64,000 nucleotides of DNA. Source: Collinsella aerofaciens (GTDB lineage Bacteria; Actinomycetota; Coriobacteriia; Coriobacteriales; Coriobacteriaceae). This document shows positions 17,345 through 26,978 of the stretch, one piece after another. Position numbers and translations under genes: made by a program. The stretch's first letter is position 1. Each line of letters begins with the position of its first letter. Location of the stretch: assembly GCF_009876115.1 (NCBI RefSeq), contig NZ_WWSY01000001.1, positions 1 to 64,000 of the forward strand, given 5' to 3'. The notes beneath the pieces are model-generated. The model searched no databases, was not told where the DNA came from, and was given only the letters and a program-made list of their open reading frames with translations.

Positions 17345-17611
17345 GTGGCAAACATCAAGTCTCAGAAGAAGCGTATCCGCACCAATGAGGCAGCTCGCAT
17401 GCGTAACAAGGCTGTCAAGTCCGAGCTCAAGACGCTGACTAAGCACGTCCAGTCCGCCGTCGCCGAGGGCGACGCCGAGAAGGCCCAGGCTGCCCTCAAG
17501 ACCGTCACCAAGCGTCTCGACATGGCTGCCGCCAAGCATGTTATCCACAAGAACCAGGCTTCCAACCGCAAGTCCGGTCTTGCCAAGCTCGTGAACAGCA
17601 TCAACGCCTAA
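17345..17611 (+). CDS. rpsT: 30S ribosomal protein S20
   Basis: An 88-residue basic S20 starting (GTG) [27 protein letters not shown] lies about 10 bases upstream. An extended -10-like TGCTATAGT at 17261-17269 probably marks its promoter, giving a roughly 70-nt leader. S20 binds 16S rRNA early in 30S assembly. A strong terminator follows 35 bp after the stop. The position after holA is conserved across many bacteria. Confidence 0.97.
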   Translation: MANIKSQKKRIRTNEAARMRNKAVKSELKTLTKHVQSAVAEGDAEKAQAALKTVTKRLDMAAAKHVIHKNQASNRKSGLAKLVNSINA

Positions 17612-17645
17612 GTTGTAAATTTCACACCACACAGATTACGCGCAT

Positions 17646-17682
17646 AAATGGAGCCTGTTTTATGGAACAGGCTCCATTTTTT
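17646..17682 (+). terminator. Terminator of rpsT
   Basis: A perfect 14-bp stem (17646-17659 with 17666-17679) with 6-nt loop and a run of T. The lepA start codon lies only 26 bp downstream, so the lepA -35 region falls inside this stem. Confidence 0.93.
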
Positions 17683-17685
17683 GTA

Positions 17686-17700
17686 CCGCTCGGGTAAGAT
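17686..17700 (+). promoter_or_regulatory. lepA -10 region; possible leaderless transcript
   Basis: CCGCTCGGGTAAGAT ends 7 bp before the lepA ATG at 17708. If TAAGAT is the -10, transcription starts at or within a few bases of the ATG. No Shine-Dalgarno sequence is visible before this ATG. The same CTCGGGTA block precedes dnaJ (21804-21818), and a similar CTCGGTACGAT precedes spoVS. Confidence 0.4.
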
Positions 17701-17707
17701 AGTCCGC

Positions 17708-19519
17708 ATGAATACTTCAATTGACATTTCCCACATCCGCAACTTCTCGATCGTTGCGCATATCGACCATGGCAAGTCCACGATCAGCGACCGCATCCTC
17801 GAGCTCACCCATACCGTCGACGAACGCGACATGGAGTCGCAGCTGCTCGACACCATGGATATCGAGCGCGAGCGCGGCATTACGATCAAGTCCAATGCCG
17901 TCCGCGTTTCCTATGACGCCGACGATGGTGAGACGTATCAGTTCAATCTGATCGATACGCCGGGCCACGTGGACTTTACCTATGAGGTCTCGCGCTCGCT
18001 GGCAGCCTGTGAGGGCGCGGTACTCGTTGTCGACGCCACGCAGGGCGTCGAGGCGCAGACCGTTTCCAACGCGACGCTCGCCATGAACGCCAATCTGGAC
18101 ATTGTGCCGGCCATCAACAAGATCGACCTGCCCTCGGCCCATCCCGATGAGGTTAAGACCGAGATCGAGGATGACCTGGCGATCCCTGCCGATGATGCTG
18201 TGTGCGTCTCGGGCAAGACCGGCGAGGGCATTCACGATCTGCTGGAGTCCATTGTCTTTTTGATTTCGCCGCCTAAGGGCGATGCAAACGCTCCGCTCAA
18301 AGCGCTCATTTTGGATTCGTACTTTGACGAGTATCGCGGTGTGGTGGCTACGGTGCGCGTCTTCGATGGTTCCATCAAAAAGGGCGATACCCTGCTTATG
18401 ATGCAAGCCAAGGGCGACTTTTTGGTCGACGGCGTGGGCGTCAAGCGTCCTGCCGAGACCCCGGTCGACGCGCTGACGGTCGGCGAGGTCGGATATGTGG
18501 TCACGGGCTTGAAGGATCCCGAGGCCGTTCGCGTGGGCGATACCCTTACGTGGGCGTCGAACCCCTGCCCCGAGCCGCTTCCCGGTTATCGCGAGGCCAA
18601 GCCCATGGTCTATACGGGCCTGTTCCCGATCGACAACAAGGACTACGAGAACCTGCGTGACGCGCTCGATAAACTGCACGTCAACGACCCGTCGTTGGTG
18701 TGGGAGCCCGAGACCTCGGTGGCGCTCGGCTTTGGCTTCCGCGTGGGCTTCCTGGGCCTGCTGCACATGGAAGTCGTCAAGGAACGCCTGGAGCGCGAGT
18801 TCAACCTGGACCTCATTGCCACGAGTCCCTCGGTTGACTATCACGTCTACAAGACCGACGGCGAAATGATCGATGTCCGCAGTCCGCAGGACCTTCCCGA
18901 GGCCACACGCATCGATCGTATCGAGGAACCCTACCTCAAGGCAAAGATCATCTGCCCGCCTGAGTACACGGGTGCCGTCATGCAGCTCGCCATCGAGCAC
19001 CGTGGCGTCACAACCGACATGATCCACCTGACGAGCAAATCGGTCGAGATGCGCTTCGATATGCCGCTCGCCGAGCTCATCTTGGACTTCTTCGATCAGC
19101 TTAAGAGCCGCACCAAGGGTTACGCCTCGCTCGACTACGAGTTCAACGAATATCGCCCCTCCGAGCTCGTCAAGCTCGACATCCTGCTTTCGGGCGACGA
19201 GGTGGACGCGCTGTCGTTTATCGTCCATAAGGACAAGGCATATGGCCTGGCCCGTGGCTTGTGCGACAAGCTCAAGGAGATCATCCCGCGTCAGCTGTTC
19301 GAGGTGCCCATCCAGGGTGCTATCGGCAACAAGATCATCGCCCGTTCCACCGTCAAGGCGCGTCGCAAGGACGTTCTTGCTAAGTGCTACGGCGGCGATA
19401 TCTCGCGTAAGCGCAAGCTGCTCGAGAAGCAGAAAGAGGGCAAGAAGCGTATGAAGGCCATCGGATCGGTCGAGGTCCCGCAGGAGGCCTTTATGGCGAT
19501 CCTCAAGGTGGACGAGTAG
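17708..19519 (+). CDS. lepA: Elongation factor 4 (LepA)
   Basis: A 603-residue translational GTPase with P-loop AHIDHGKST (17-25), [19 protein letters not shown]-like domains II, III and V, and the LepA-specific C-terminal domain ([18 protein letters not shown]). EF4 back-translocates or remodels stalled ribosomes and helps 30S biogenesis. The start at 17708 matches the conserved N-terminus; an upstream in-frame ATG lies inside the rpsT terminator. It heads a lepA-dus-hemW cluster with 3-5 bp spacing. Confidence 0.97.
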   Translation: MNTSIDISHIRNFSIVAHIDHGKSTISDRILELTHTVDERDMESQLLDTMDIERERGITIKSNAVRVSYDADDGETYQFNLIDTPGHVDFTYEVSRSLAACEGAVLVVDATQGVEAQTVSNATLAMNANLDIVPAINKIDLPSAHPDEVKTEIEDDLAIPADDAVCVSGKTGEGIHDLLESIVFLISPPKGDANAPLKALILDSYFDEYRGVVATVRVFDGSIKKGDTLLMMQAKGDFLVDGVGVKRPAETPVDALTVGEVGYVVTGLKDPEAVRVGDTLTWASNPCPEPLPGYREAKPMVYTGLFPIDNKDYENLRDALDKLHVNDPSLVWEPETSVALGFGFRVGFLGLLHMEVVKERLEREFNLDLIATSPSVDYHVYKTDGEMIDVRSPQDLPEATRIDRIEEPYLKAKIICPPEYTGAVMQLAIEHRGVTTDMIHLTSKSVEMRFDMPLAELILDFFDQLKSRTKGYASLDYEFNEYRPSELVKLDILLSGDEVDALSFIVHKDKAYGLARGLCDKLKEIIPRQLFEVPIQGAIGNKIIARSTVKARRKDVLAKCYGGDISRKRKLLEKQKEGKKRMKAIGSVEVPQEAFMAILKVDE

Positions 19520-19523
19520 GTCC

Positions 19524-20567
19524 ATGGCGCTTTCTGAATACAGCAAGCGGCTGCTGGGTGCCTATGCCGAGCAGCCGTTCCTTATGGCTCCCATGGCGGG
19601 CGTGACCGACCCCGCCTATCGCATCATGTGTCGCCGCCGCGGTGCCAACCTTGCCTACAGCGAGATGGTGAGCGTGGCGGGTCTTGCCTATGCCAGCAAC
19701 AAGACCTGGCGCCTGGTGCTACCGGCCGACGAGGAGCAGCAGATTTGCGTGCAGCTCTTTGGCTCCAAGCCCGAGCAGTTTGCGAGCGCCGTCGCCGCCG
19801 TCGAGGAGCGCGTTGGCGCTCGCCTGTCGCTCATCGATATCAATATGGCATGCCCCGCCCGCAAGGTTGTCACCAAGGGCGAGGGTTCGGCGCTCATGCG
19901 CACGCCCGACCTGGCGGAGAAGATCGTCGAGGCCACGGTGGGCGCGGCGCACGTGCCCGTGACCGTCAAGATTCGCAAGGGCTTTTATGCCGAGGACCGT
20001 AATGCCGCGACATTTGCCCAGATGCTTGAGAGTGCAGGGGCTGCCGCAGTCGCCGTGCATGGTCGTTGCGCCACGCAGCTCTACACGGGTCAGGCCGATT
20101 GGTCGGTCGTCGATGAGGTTGCCGACGCTGTCGAGATTCCCGTGATTGGTTCGGGCGATGTGTTCTCGGCCGAGGACGCTGCTGAGCATCTGCACGGCTC
20201 GGGTGCCAGCGCGGTGTTTATCGCGCGCGGCATCTACGGCAATCCGTGGGTGTTCGGCGATGCCCGAGCCCTTGCACTCGATGGCACGCCGGTTCCTTCT
20301 CGCTCCTCGGTCGAGCGCTTGGACGCTCTGCGTGAGCACCTAACGCTGACGCATGAGCTCTTGCCGCTCATGTCGCGCGCCCGCACGTACGCAAGCTGGT
20401 ACTTAAAGGGCATGCCCCATGCCGCCGCCTGGCGCGCTCAGGTGGTGCGTTGCTCTACGTACGAGGAGTTTATGGCGCTGGTCGATGATATCGAGCGCGA
20501 TGTGGTGGCCTGCGAGGCCGCGCTTGCCGCCGGTGAGTCGGTGCCCGCTCAACCGCTGGAGGCTTAA
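19524..20567 (+). CDS. dus: tRNA-dihydrouridine synthase (DusB type)
   Basis: A 347-residue FMN-dependent TIM barrel with APMAGVTD near residue 22, the catalytic cysteine in NMACPARKV (about 111), KIRKGF and GSGDVFSAEDA. It reduces uridines in the tRNA D-loop using NADPH. The DusB/Dus1 subgroup is inferred from the N-terminal motif and length. The ATG is 4 bp after lepA, with AAGGTGGACGAG upstream; hemW begins 2 bp after its stop. Confidence 0.92.
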   Translation: MALSEYSKRLLGAYAEQPFLMAPMAGVTDPAYRIMCRRRGANLAYSEMVSVAGLAYASNKTWRLVLPADEEQQICVQLFGSKPEQFASAVAAVEERVGARLSLIDINMACPARKVVTKGEGSALMRTPDLAEKIVEATVGAAHVPVTVKIRKGFYAEDRNAATFAQMLESAGAAAVAVHGRCATQLYTGQADWSVVDEVADAVEIPVIGSGDVFSAEDAAEHLHGSGASAVFIARGIYGNPWVFGDARALALDGTPVPSRSSVERLDALREHLTLTHELLPLMSRARTYASWYLKGMPHAAAWRAQVVRCSTYEEFMALVDDIERDVVACEAALAAGESVPAQPLEA

Positions 20568-20569
20568 GG

Positions 20570-21802
20570 GTGGCCGTTACCGCGCTGTACGTGCACGTGC
20601 CGTTTTGCGCTCAAAAATGCCGCTATTGCGACTTTGACTCGCGCAGCTTTGCTGCGTGTGATTTGGATGCCGCGCTCGATTCGTATTTTGAGCAGCTGTA
20701 TGCGCGCCTCGATTCCTTTGGCGACGCCGGGGCGCTTGCACAGATTCGCACCGTCTATGTTGGCGGCGGCACGCCGTCACTGGCTGGGGAGCTCCTGGTG
20801 AAACTTGCCCGTCGTATCTCCATGTGGTGCAAGCCCGTTGAATTTACTTGCGAAGCCAATCCTGAGTCGCTGACCGCTGAGCTCGCCACCGCGCTTGCCG
20901 AGGCGGGTGTCACGCGCATCTCTCTGGGCGTGCAAACCCTCGACAATACCGAGCTGGCTGCTATTGGCCGCATTCACGATGCTAATCGGGCACTTGCGGC
21001 TATCGCGACGGTGAAGGACGCCGGCCTCGATGTGTCGTGCGACCTGATGTGCGGCCTTCCCGGGCAGACGGCCGCAAGCTGGCGGAGCACGCTCGATGGC
21101 GTGCTGGCGGCGGCGCCTCATCATGTGTCGATCTACCCGCTCACGCTTGAGGAGGGGACGCCCCTTTATCGCATGGCGTGCCGCGACGAGTCGCTCGAGC
21201 CCGACGAGGATTTTCAGGCTTCGTGCATGGACGCGGCGCGTGAGCGCCTGGGTACGGCCGGCTATCATCCGTATGAGGTTGCAAGCTACGCGCTCGACGG
21301 CCATGAGTGCGCCCATAACATTGCCTACTGGACTGGACAGGGCTATTTGGGTCTAGGACGCTCTGCCGCGGGCATGCTCGATGCTGAGGATTTCGATCGC
21401 CTGGCTAAGTTGTTCCCCGGCGTGTCTTCTCGAGGCGATGCGTACCGCGTGCGTCTGGTGCAACGTGACGATGACGCGACGGCGTTCGAGGCCGAATATC
21501 TGTCGCAGCGCGAGGCTGTCGCCGAAGACTTGATGCTCGCTTGTCGCATGACGCGCGGTGTCGCGTCCGACCTGTTGGTTCGTGCAGCGTGCGTCATCCC
21601 AACGGGCGAGCTGGCAGCTGCCTGCGATCGCTCGCTCGAATTGGGTCTTGCCACTTGGGTGCCCGAGACACTCTGGGGTCATGAGGGACCCTTCACTTCG
21701 GCAGATGTCGTCGCGGGCCATGTTCGAGCTCGTCTGGCGCCGACCCATCTGGGCTGGCTCGATGGAAATGTTCTGTTCGAGCTGTTTTGGGATCTAGCTT
21801 AG
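20570..21802 (+). CDS. hemW: HemW radical SAM heme chaperone
   Basis: A 410-residue radical SAM protein with the cluster motif Cys13-X3-Cys17-X2-Cys20 in VPFCAQKCRYCDF and the following YVGGGTPS and LGVQTL motifs. Members of this group (once called oxygen-independent coproporphyrinogen oxidase-like) have the HemW CxxxCxxC without the extra Cys of HemN, and HemW inserts heme into targets. GTG start 2 bp after dus. The lepA-hemW linkage is conserved in Gram-positives and usually leads into heat-shock genes, here two dnaJ-type genes. Confidence 0.92.
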   Translation: MAVTALYVHVPFCAQKCRYCDFDSRSFAACDLDAALDSYFEQLYARLDSFGDAGALAQIRTVYVGGGTPSLAGELLVKLARRISMWCKPVEFTCEANPESLTAELATALAEAGVTRISLGVQTLDNTELAAIGRIHDANRALAAIATVKDAGLDVSCDLMCGLPGQTAASWRSTLDGVLAAAPHHVSIYPLTLEEGTPLYRMACRDESLEPDEDFQASCMDAARERLGTAGYHPYEVASYALDGHECAHNIAYWTGQGYLGLGRSAAGMLDAEDFDRLAKLFPGVSSRGDAYRVRLVQRDDDATAFEAEYLSQREAVAEDLMLACRMTRGVASDLLVRAACVIPTGELAAACDRSLELGLATWVPETLWGHEGPFTSADVVAGHVRARLAPTHLGWLDGNVLFELFWDLA

Positions 21803-21803
21803 G

Positions 21804-21818
21804 CCGCTCGGGTAGAAT
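21804..21818 (+). promoter_or_regulatory. -10 region before the first dnaJ gene
   Basis: CCGCTCGGGTAGAAT, nearly identical to the block before lepA, directly after the hemW stop and 43 bp before the dnaJ start. No HrcA CIRCE element (TTAGCACTC-N9-GAGTGCTAA) is visible here. Confidence 0.4.
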
Positions 21819-21860
21819 TACCGGAATATATACGCTGCTGTGAGCAGGAGGTTGCCGCGC

Positions 21861-22964
21861 ATGGCGACGATGAACGAAAAAGATTACTACGAGATTCTGG
21901 GTGTCTCCAAGGACGCCACCTCGCGTGATATTCAAAAGGCCTTCCAGCAAAAGGCCCGTAAGCTCCATCCGGACGTCAATAAAGAGCCGGATGCCGAGGA
22001 AAAGTTTAAAGAGGTTTCCGAGGCCTACGCCGTGCTTTCGGATGAGCAAAAACGTGCGCGCTACGACGCCATGCGTTCTGGCAATCCCTTTGCCGGTGCT
22101 CCTACGGCTTCGCCCTATGGTGGCGGCTACGCCGGCAGCACGGGCTATGGCAATCCCTTTGAGGGCGGCTTTCCCTTTGGTGGCGCCTGGGGCCAGCAGC
22201 GTCGCGGCCAGGCTGCCTACAATCCCGAGAACGGCGCCAACGTGGTCGTCGATATCAAACTCGACGCCAAGGAGGCCAAGGGCGGTGCCCGCAAGACCGT
22301 CCGCTACACGCGCTTCGATACCTGTAGCAACTGCGGCGGCTCGGGCTCCGTTTCGTCTGAGCATGCCCATACCTGCCCGAGCTGCGGTGGCCGCGGCCAC
22401 ATCGACGTTGACCTGTCCTTCCTGTTTGGTGCGGGCACGTTCCAGTCGGTCTGCCCCGAGTGCGGCGGTTCCGGTAAGGTCGTGGCCGACCCCTGCCCTG
22501 ATTGCGGTGGCAGCGGTCGTACTCGCGTAACCTCCGAGCAGACGATTGAGTTTCCTGCCGGCACGCACGATGGCGACGAGGTCCGCATTAGCGGCATGGG
22601 TCATGCTGGCACCAACGGTGCCGCGGGCGGCGACTTGGTCGGCCGCGCTCATGTTGAGGCCGAGCGCTTGGAAGGCAAAGCTCGTACCGGTTTTTACCTG
22701 ATGGGCATCGTGGCGCCGTTTTTGGTACTCTCGGCCATCTCGGGCGTGTTCTCGGCCTTTGCCGTGATGTGCTTTATTCCGTTTACCATGGGCCTGTTCA
22801 TGGTGCTTTCGGACGGTGTGCTTCATCGCAGCCTGCTGTGGTGGAAGCGCGGTGTGATGCAGTTTGCCAACGGTTTTGCCAACGGCTTCATGTTCGCGCT
22901 CGTGTCGGTTTGGTTCGCGAGCTGCTCGCAACGGGCCATGCTTTCGCCGTACCAAATGCAATAA
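21861..22964 (+). CDS. Membrane-anchored DnaJ-like protein (J domain, zinc finger, C-terminal TM segments)
   Basis: A 367-residue protein. A J domain (1-70) has an intact HPD at 36-38 and the KDYYEILGV start. A Gly/Phe-rich linker (73-120) and four CxxC zinc-finger repeats follow (Cys155/158, 172/175, 198/201, 212/215, CxxCGGxG type). A short beta segment (to about 270) replaces the normal client-binding domains, and the end carries hydrophobic stretches at about 279-298, 299-317 and 335-354. It should recruit DnaK to the membrane. Canonical DnaJ has no membrane segments, so this is a distinct architecture. AGGAGG nine bases upstream supports the ATG at 21861. A complete dnaJ follows 81 bp later. 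Confidence 0.85.
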   Translation: MATMNEKDYYEILGVSKDATSRDIQKAFQQKARKLHPDVNKEPDAEEKFKEVSEAYAVLSDEQKRARYDAMRSGNPFAGAPTASPYGGGYAGSTGYGNPFEGGFPFGGAWGQQRRGQAAYNPENGANVVVDIKLDAKEAKGGARKTVRYTRFDTCSNCGGSGSVSSEHAHTCPSCGGRGHIDVDLSFLFGAGTFQSVCPECGGSGKVVADPCPDCGGSGRTRVTSEQTIEFPAGTHDGDEVRISGMGHAGTNGAAGGDLVGRAHVEAERLEGKARTGFYLMGIVAPFLVLSAISGVFSAFAVMCFIPFTMGLFMVLSDGVLHRSLLWWKRGVMQFANGFANGFMFALVSVWFASCSQRAMLSPYQMQ

Positions 22965-23045
22965 CATCAAACCCTCTGTTTGCGGTCGGCCCAGCTTGGG
23001 TATAGGACGCACTGTGACAATAATGAAAGTCGGAAGGATTCGGTC

Positions 23046-24194
23046 GTGTCGGAAAATAGGGATTACTACGAGGTACTTGGCGTCGACAGGGATGCCGACG
23101 CGCGGACGATTAAGCGTGCGTTTCTAAAGAAGGCCCGTACCGTACATCCGGATGTTTCGGACGACCCCGAGGCCGAGGCCAAGTTCAAGGAGCTCAACGA
23201 GGCCTATTCCGTTCTTTCCGATGAGCAGAAGCGTGCTAACTACGACCGTTACGGCACCGCGGACGGCCCCGGTGGCTCTGGTTATGTCGACATCAACGAT
23301 ATCTTTGGTGGCATGGGCATGGACGACCTGTTCTCGTCGTTCTTTGGCGGTGGCGCCGGTGGTGGCGCCCGCAGCCGTCGTGAGCGTCGTCGCGGACGTG
23401 ACATGGCCATCTCGCTTTCGGTGACGCTCGAGGAGGCGGCACTCGGCTGCAAAAAGACGATCAGCTATGATCGCCTTGCTCCTTGCGAGGACTGCAACGG
23501 TACCGGTAGGGCCGAGGGTGCACAGGAAAAGCAGTGCAGTCGCTGCCACGGTACGGGCTACGTCACGACGGTTCAGCGATCGTTTTTGGGCCAGGTTCAG
23601 TCTTCCTCGCCTTGCCCCGACTGCCATGGCGAGGGCACGGTTATCGACCATCCCTGCGAGACCTGCGACGGTCAGGGCCGCACGCCTTCGCACGAAAAGA
23701 TCGACATCGATATTCCCGCCGGCGTTTCGACCGGTCGCCAGCTGCGTGTGAGCGGCTTTGGCGAGGCCGGCCTTCGCGGCGAGCCTTCGGGCGACCTGAT
23801 TGTCAACGTGCGCGTTGCCGACCATGAGCGCTTTAAGCGCAACGGTGACGACCTGTACCTGGTGAGCGATATCTCGATTGCGCAGGCTGCGCTCGGCTGC
23901 GAGATCGAGGTCGAGGGCATTATGCCCGACGAGGTCGTTAAGGTGACGGTTCCCGCCGGCGCCCAGTACGGCGACACCGTGAGCGTCAATAATTACGGCA
24001 TGCCTCGCGTTGGCGGTGGCGGTTCGCGTGGCCGCCTGATCGTGCAACTGCGCGTGGTTGTTCCCACCAATCTTTCCAATAAGCAACGCGAGCTGCTCCG
24101 TGCTTTTGCCGATGAGATGGGCGATGACGTCGCTTCCGGTAAGAAGTCGGTGACCGACCGTATCAAGAGTGCCCTCGACGATATCCTCGATTAA
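23046..24194 (+). CDS. dnaJ: Chaperone protein DnaJ
   Basis: A 382-residue canonical DnaJ: J domain with HPD at 34-36, Gly-rich region with GGMGMDDLFSSFFGGG, four CxxCxGxG repeats (from Cys147 to about 207) and two complete C-terminal beta domains. It stimulates DnaK ATPase and delivers unfolded clients. The start is a GTG preceded by GGAAGGATTCG; longer in-frame starts fall in the non-conserved spacer. dnaK, grpE and hrcA are not in the window. mtaB starts 9 bp after the stop. Confidence 0.95.
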   Translation: MSENRDYYEVLGVDRDADARTIKRAFLKKARTVHPDVSDDPEAEAKFKELNEAYSVLSDEQKRANYDRYGTADGPGGSGYVDINDIFGGMGMDDLFSSFFGGGAGGGARSRRERRRGRDMAISLSVTLEEAALGCKKTISYDRLAPCEDCNGTGRAEGAQEKQCSRCHGTGYVTTVQRSFLGQVQSSSPCPDCHGEGTVIDHPCETCDGQGRTPSHEKIDIDIPAGVSTGRQLRVSGFGEAGLRGEPSGDLIVNVRVADHERFKRNGDDLYLVSDISIAQAALGCEIEVEGIMPDEVVKVTVPAGAQYGDTVSVNNYGMPRVGGGGSRGRLIVQLRVVVPTNLSNKQRELLRAFADEMGDDVASGKKSVTDRIKSALDDILD

Positions 24195-24203
24195 GGAGCC
24201 CGC

Positions 24204-25496
24204 GTGCTCGCACCCCATATTTCCGTCGTCAACCTCGGCTGCCGTGTCAACCGGGTTGAGTCTGACCGTATCACTGCCGATCTTATGCGCCTGGGCTTTG
24301 CTATTGTGGAGCCCCAGGATGCCGATTTGATCGTCATTAACACCTGTGCCGTTACGGGCGAGGCCGAGGCCAAGACCCGTAAGGCCGTCCGTCATGCGCT
24401 GGCCCATCCAAATGAGCCCTATGTGGTCGTGACCGGATGCGTGGTCAATTTGCATCCCGAGGAGCTGTTGGAGCTTTCGGATCGCGTGATTGCCGAGCCG
24501 TCTAAGATCGATGTCGCTGAACGTGTCTGCGATGTGCTGGGCGTTGAGTCCGATAGCGTTCCCGCCTGCAGCGATGGTGACGTGGTCGATGCGCTCGGTC
24601 GTTCGCGGCTGGGCGTGAAGATCCAGGATGGCTGCAACCACCGTTGCACCTATTGCATCGTGTGGAAGGCCCGCGGCCCCGAGCGTTCCGTGCCCGTCGA
24701 GTCCGTGCTTGAGCAAGTTCGCGAGGCCCAGGAGGCCGGCGTGCCCGAGGTGGTGCTGACCGGTGTGAACCTGGGTGCCTACGATGGCAAGAGCGCGACC
24801 GACGAGCATGTCGAAATCGATGAGCTGCTCGAGGCCATCATGGAGCGCACGACTATTGCGCATGTGCGCATTTCCTCGGTCGAGCCCATGGATATCTCTG
24901 AGCGCCTGCTTAAGGTTATGGCGCGCTATCCGCAGCGTATTGCCCCGTTTTTGCACCTGCCCGTGCAGTCCGGCTGTACGGCGACCCTGCATCGCATGGG
25001 TCGTCCCTATAGTGCGGAGGCCTTTGAGGACACGGTGCGTATGATTCGCGCCAACTTGCCCCAGGCGTCTCTTTCGTGCGATGTCATCGTCGGTTTTCCT
25101 GGTGAGACGGACGAGGAGTTCGAGGAGTCGCTGGCGCTGTGCCGCCGTGTGGGTTTCTCGCGTATGCACGTGTTCCGCTATAGCAAGCGTCCCGGTACCC
25201 TTGCTGCCGACATGCCCGACCAGGTGCCGCCCGAGGTTATGGCCGAGCGCAGCCGTCGTATGCGAGACACGGCGCTGGAGCTCGCTATTGCCGATGCTCG
25301 TCGTCGCGTGGGCACTGTCGAGCGTGCCGTGCTCGAGTATGGTGACAGCCTGACGCTCGGTTCGTTCCATCATGCCCGTCTTGACGATACCTGTGGACTT
25401 ACAGCCCCGTGCCTGCTCGATGTTGCTATCATCGGAGTCGATGATTCCGGCTTGGTCCATGCGCGCAGGGAGGTCCATGGAAGCCTCGAAGATTAG
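24204..25496 (+). CDS. mtaB: tRNA t6A37 methylthiotransferase MtaB
   Basis: A 430-residue methylthiotransferase. The N-terminal UPF0004 domain has NLGCRVN, NTCAVTGEAE and TGCVV cysteines. The radical SAM core carries CNHRCTYC (Cys144, 148, 151), and a C-terminal TRAM-like segment follows. NLGCRVN with TGC fits MtaB/YqeV rather than MiaB or RimO, both of which are present elsewhere in the window. It adds a methylthio group to t6A37 in tRNA. A dnaJ-mtaB neighbourhood is common in Firmicutes. The 3' end overlaps phoH by 20 bp. Confidence 0.92.
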   Translation: MLAPHISVVNLGCRVNRVESDRITADLMRLGFAIVEPQDADLIVINTCAVTGEAEAKTRKAVRHALAHPNEPYVVVTGCVVNLHPEELLELSDRVIAEPSKIDVAERVCDVLGVESDSVPACSDGDVVDALGRSRLGVKIQDGCNHRCTYCIVWKARGPERSVPVESVLEQVREAQEAGVPEVVLTGVNLGAYDGKSATDEHVEIDELLEAIMERTTIAHVRISSVEPMDISERLLKVMARYPQRIAPFLHLPVQSGCTATLHRMGRPYSAEAFEDTVRMIRANLPQASLSCDVIVGFPGETDEEFEESLALCRRVGFSRMHVFRYSKRPGTLAADMPDQVPPEVMAERSRRMRDTALELAIADARRRVGTVERAVLEYGDSLTLGSFHHARLDDTCGLTAPCLLDVAIIGVDDSGLVHARREVHGSLED

Positions 25497-26463
25497 ACTT
25501 ACTGTTCCCGAGGGAATTGATCCCTCGTGCGTTTTGGGCGCCGGCGACGGCGTCCTTCGTGCACTCGAGAGCTTGGTTCGCGCCCATGTGGTCGCCCGTG
25601 GCGATAGCATCGCCGTGAGCGGTGACCCGGACGAGGTCGAACTCGTGGCTCGCTTTTTCGAACATGCTTTTCGCGAGGCGGCGGCCGGTCGTACCCTGTC
25701 TGCCGACGATGTCTCTCGCTGCCTGGCCGTCTTGCGCGATGGTGAGCACGAGGCTACGTCGCTTCGCGATGACGTGCTGCTTTCGTATCGCGGTCGCGTC
25801 ATTCGCCCCAAGACGCTCGGGCAAAAGCGCTATGTGGATGCCATTCGCTCGCATACCATCACCTTTGGCTTGGGTCCTGCCGGTACCGGTAAGACCTATC
25901 TGGCCATGGCGCTCGCCGTTGCCGCGCTCAAGCGCCATGAGGTGGGCCGTTTGATCTTGACGCGTCCTGTTGTCGAGGCGGGGGAGAACCTGGGCTTTTT
26001 GCCTGGCACCCTCGAGGAAAAGATCGATCCGTACATGCGTCCGCTCTACGACGCCCTTTTTGACATGATGGATCGCGAGCGCACCGATGAGCTTATGGAG
26101 CGCGGCGTGATCGAGATCGCCCCGCTTGCCTATATGCGCGGTCGTACGCTGAGCGATGCTTTCGTGGTGCTCGACGAGGCGCAAAATACTACGCCCGAGC
26201 AGATGAAGATGTTCCTGACACGCCTTGGATTCAACTCCAAGTTCGTGATTACCGGCGACCTCAGCCAGCGCGACCTGGTGGGTCGTCGTGGTGGCTTGGC
26301 GGATGTTGAGAAGATTTTGGGCCGTGTCGACGATGTGGCGTTTGCACACCTGGAGCGCGCCGACGTGGTGCGCCATGCCCTAGTGGGTCGTATCGTTGAG
26401 GCATATGATGCTTATGATGACGTGCGCGAGCAGCGCTCGCGCGACCGAAAGGAGTCCCGTTGA
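25477..26463 (+). CDS. phoH: PhoH-like ATPase
   Basis: A 328-residue PhoH family protein with P-loop GPAGTGKT (133-140), the Walker B-like VVLDEAQN and the following TRLGFNSKFVITGD. The fold is that of the superfamily 1 helicase ATPase core; a role in RNA metabolism is suspected from its near-constant linkage with ybeY. The ATG at 25477 is preceded by AGGGAGGTCC and lies inside mtaB. The stop overlaps the ybeY TTG start (TTGA). Confidence 0.93.
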   Translation: MEASKIRLTVPEGIDPSCVLGAGDGVLRALESLVRAHVVARGDSIAVSGDPDEVELVARFFEHAFREAAAGRTLSADDVSRCLAVLRDGEHEATSLRDDVLLSYRGRVIRPKTLGQKRYVDAIRSHTITFGLGPAGTGKTYLAMALAVAALKRHEVGRLILTRPVVEAGENLGFLPGTLEEKIDPYMRPLYDALFDMMDRERTDELMERGVIEIAPLAYMRGRTLSDAFVVLDEAQNTTPEQMKMFLTRLGFNSKFVITGDLSQRDLVGRRGGLADVEKILGRVDDVAFAHLERADVVRHALVGRIVEAYDAYDDVREQRSRDRKESR

Positions 26464-26969
26464 GTGTATTGATCAGCAACGATGCCGAGCTCGATACGCT
26501 GCTCGACGCGCAGGAGGTGGAGCACATCTGCGAGGTTGTGCTTGCCGCCGAGGGCGTTGAACGTGAAGTCGAGATTTCCCTTTCGTATGTCGACGAGGAC
26601 GAGATGCACGAGCTCAACCACGAGTGGCGTGGCATCGACCGCACCACCGATGTGCTCTCGTTTGAATGCGACTCGGCCTTTGACGAGGATATTCCCGCCG
26701 ACGAGACGCTCGAGCTCGGCGATATCATCTTGGCCCCGCAGGTCATTGCCCGTCAGGCCCCCGGCTTTGGCAATAGCCCTGCCGACGAGTGCCGCCTGAT
26801 GCTCGTACACGGCATGCTGCACCTGCTGGGGTATGACCATATCGAGGACGACGAGGCCGAGGTCATGGAGGCCCGCGAGGACGCTATCCTGCGCGATCTG
26901 GCGCTCGAGCGCGGCGAGGACCCCAAACTCGTTCACGTTGGCCCCATCACCAATCATGCCCACGACTAG
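26460..26969 (+). CDS. ybeY: Endoribonuclease YbeY
   Basis: A 169-residue metalloprotein with the zinc motif HGMLHLLGYDH (117-127), preceded by RGIDRTTDVLSFE. YbeY acts in 16S rRNA 3' maturation and 70S quality control. It uses a TTG start overlapping the phoH stop, with AAAGGAG seven bases upstream. It sits in mtaB-phoH-ybeY-dgkA-era-recO, a conserved ribosome and RNA cluster. Confidence 0.95.
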   Translation: MSVLISNDAELDTLLDAQEVEHICEVVLAAEGVEREVEISLSYVDEDEMHELNHEWRGIDRTTDVLSFECDSAFDEDIPADETLELGDIILAPQVIARQAPGFGNSPADECRLMLVHGMLHLLGYDHIEDDEAEVMEAREDAILRDLALERGEDPKLVHVGPITNHAHD

Positions 26970-26978
26970 GAGCCGCTT

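Noticed and set aside
21861..24194. Possible recent tandem duplication of dnaJ
   Set aside because: The two proteins differ throughout the J domain, linker and zinc finger, and only one has the C-terminal domains; they are old paralogues.
23124..25811. 895-codon minus-strand frame across dnaJ and mtaB
   Set aside because: It spans two well-supported plus-strand genes and shows no recognisable motif.
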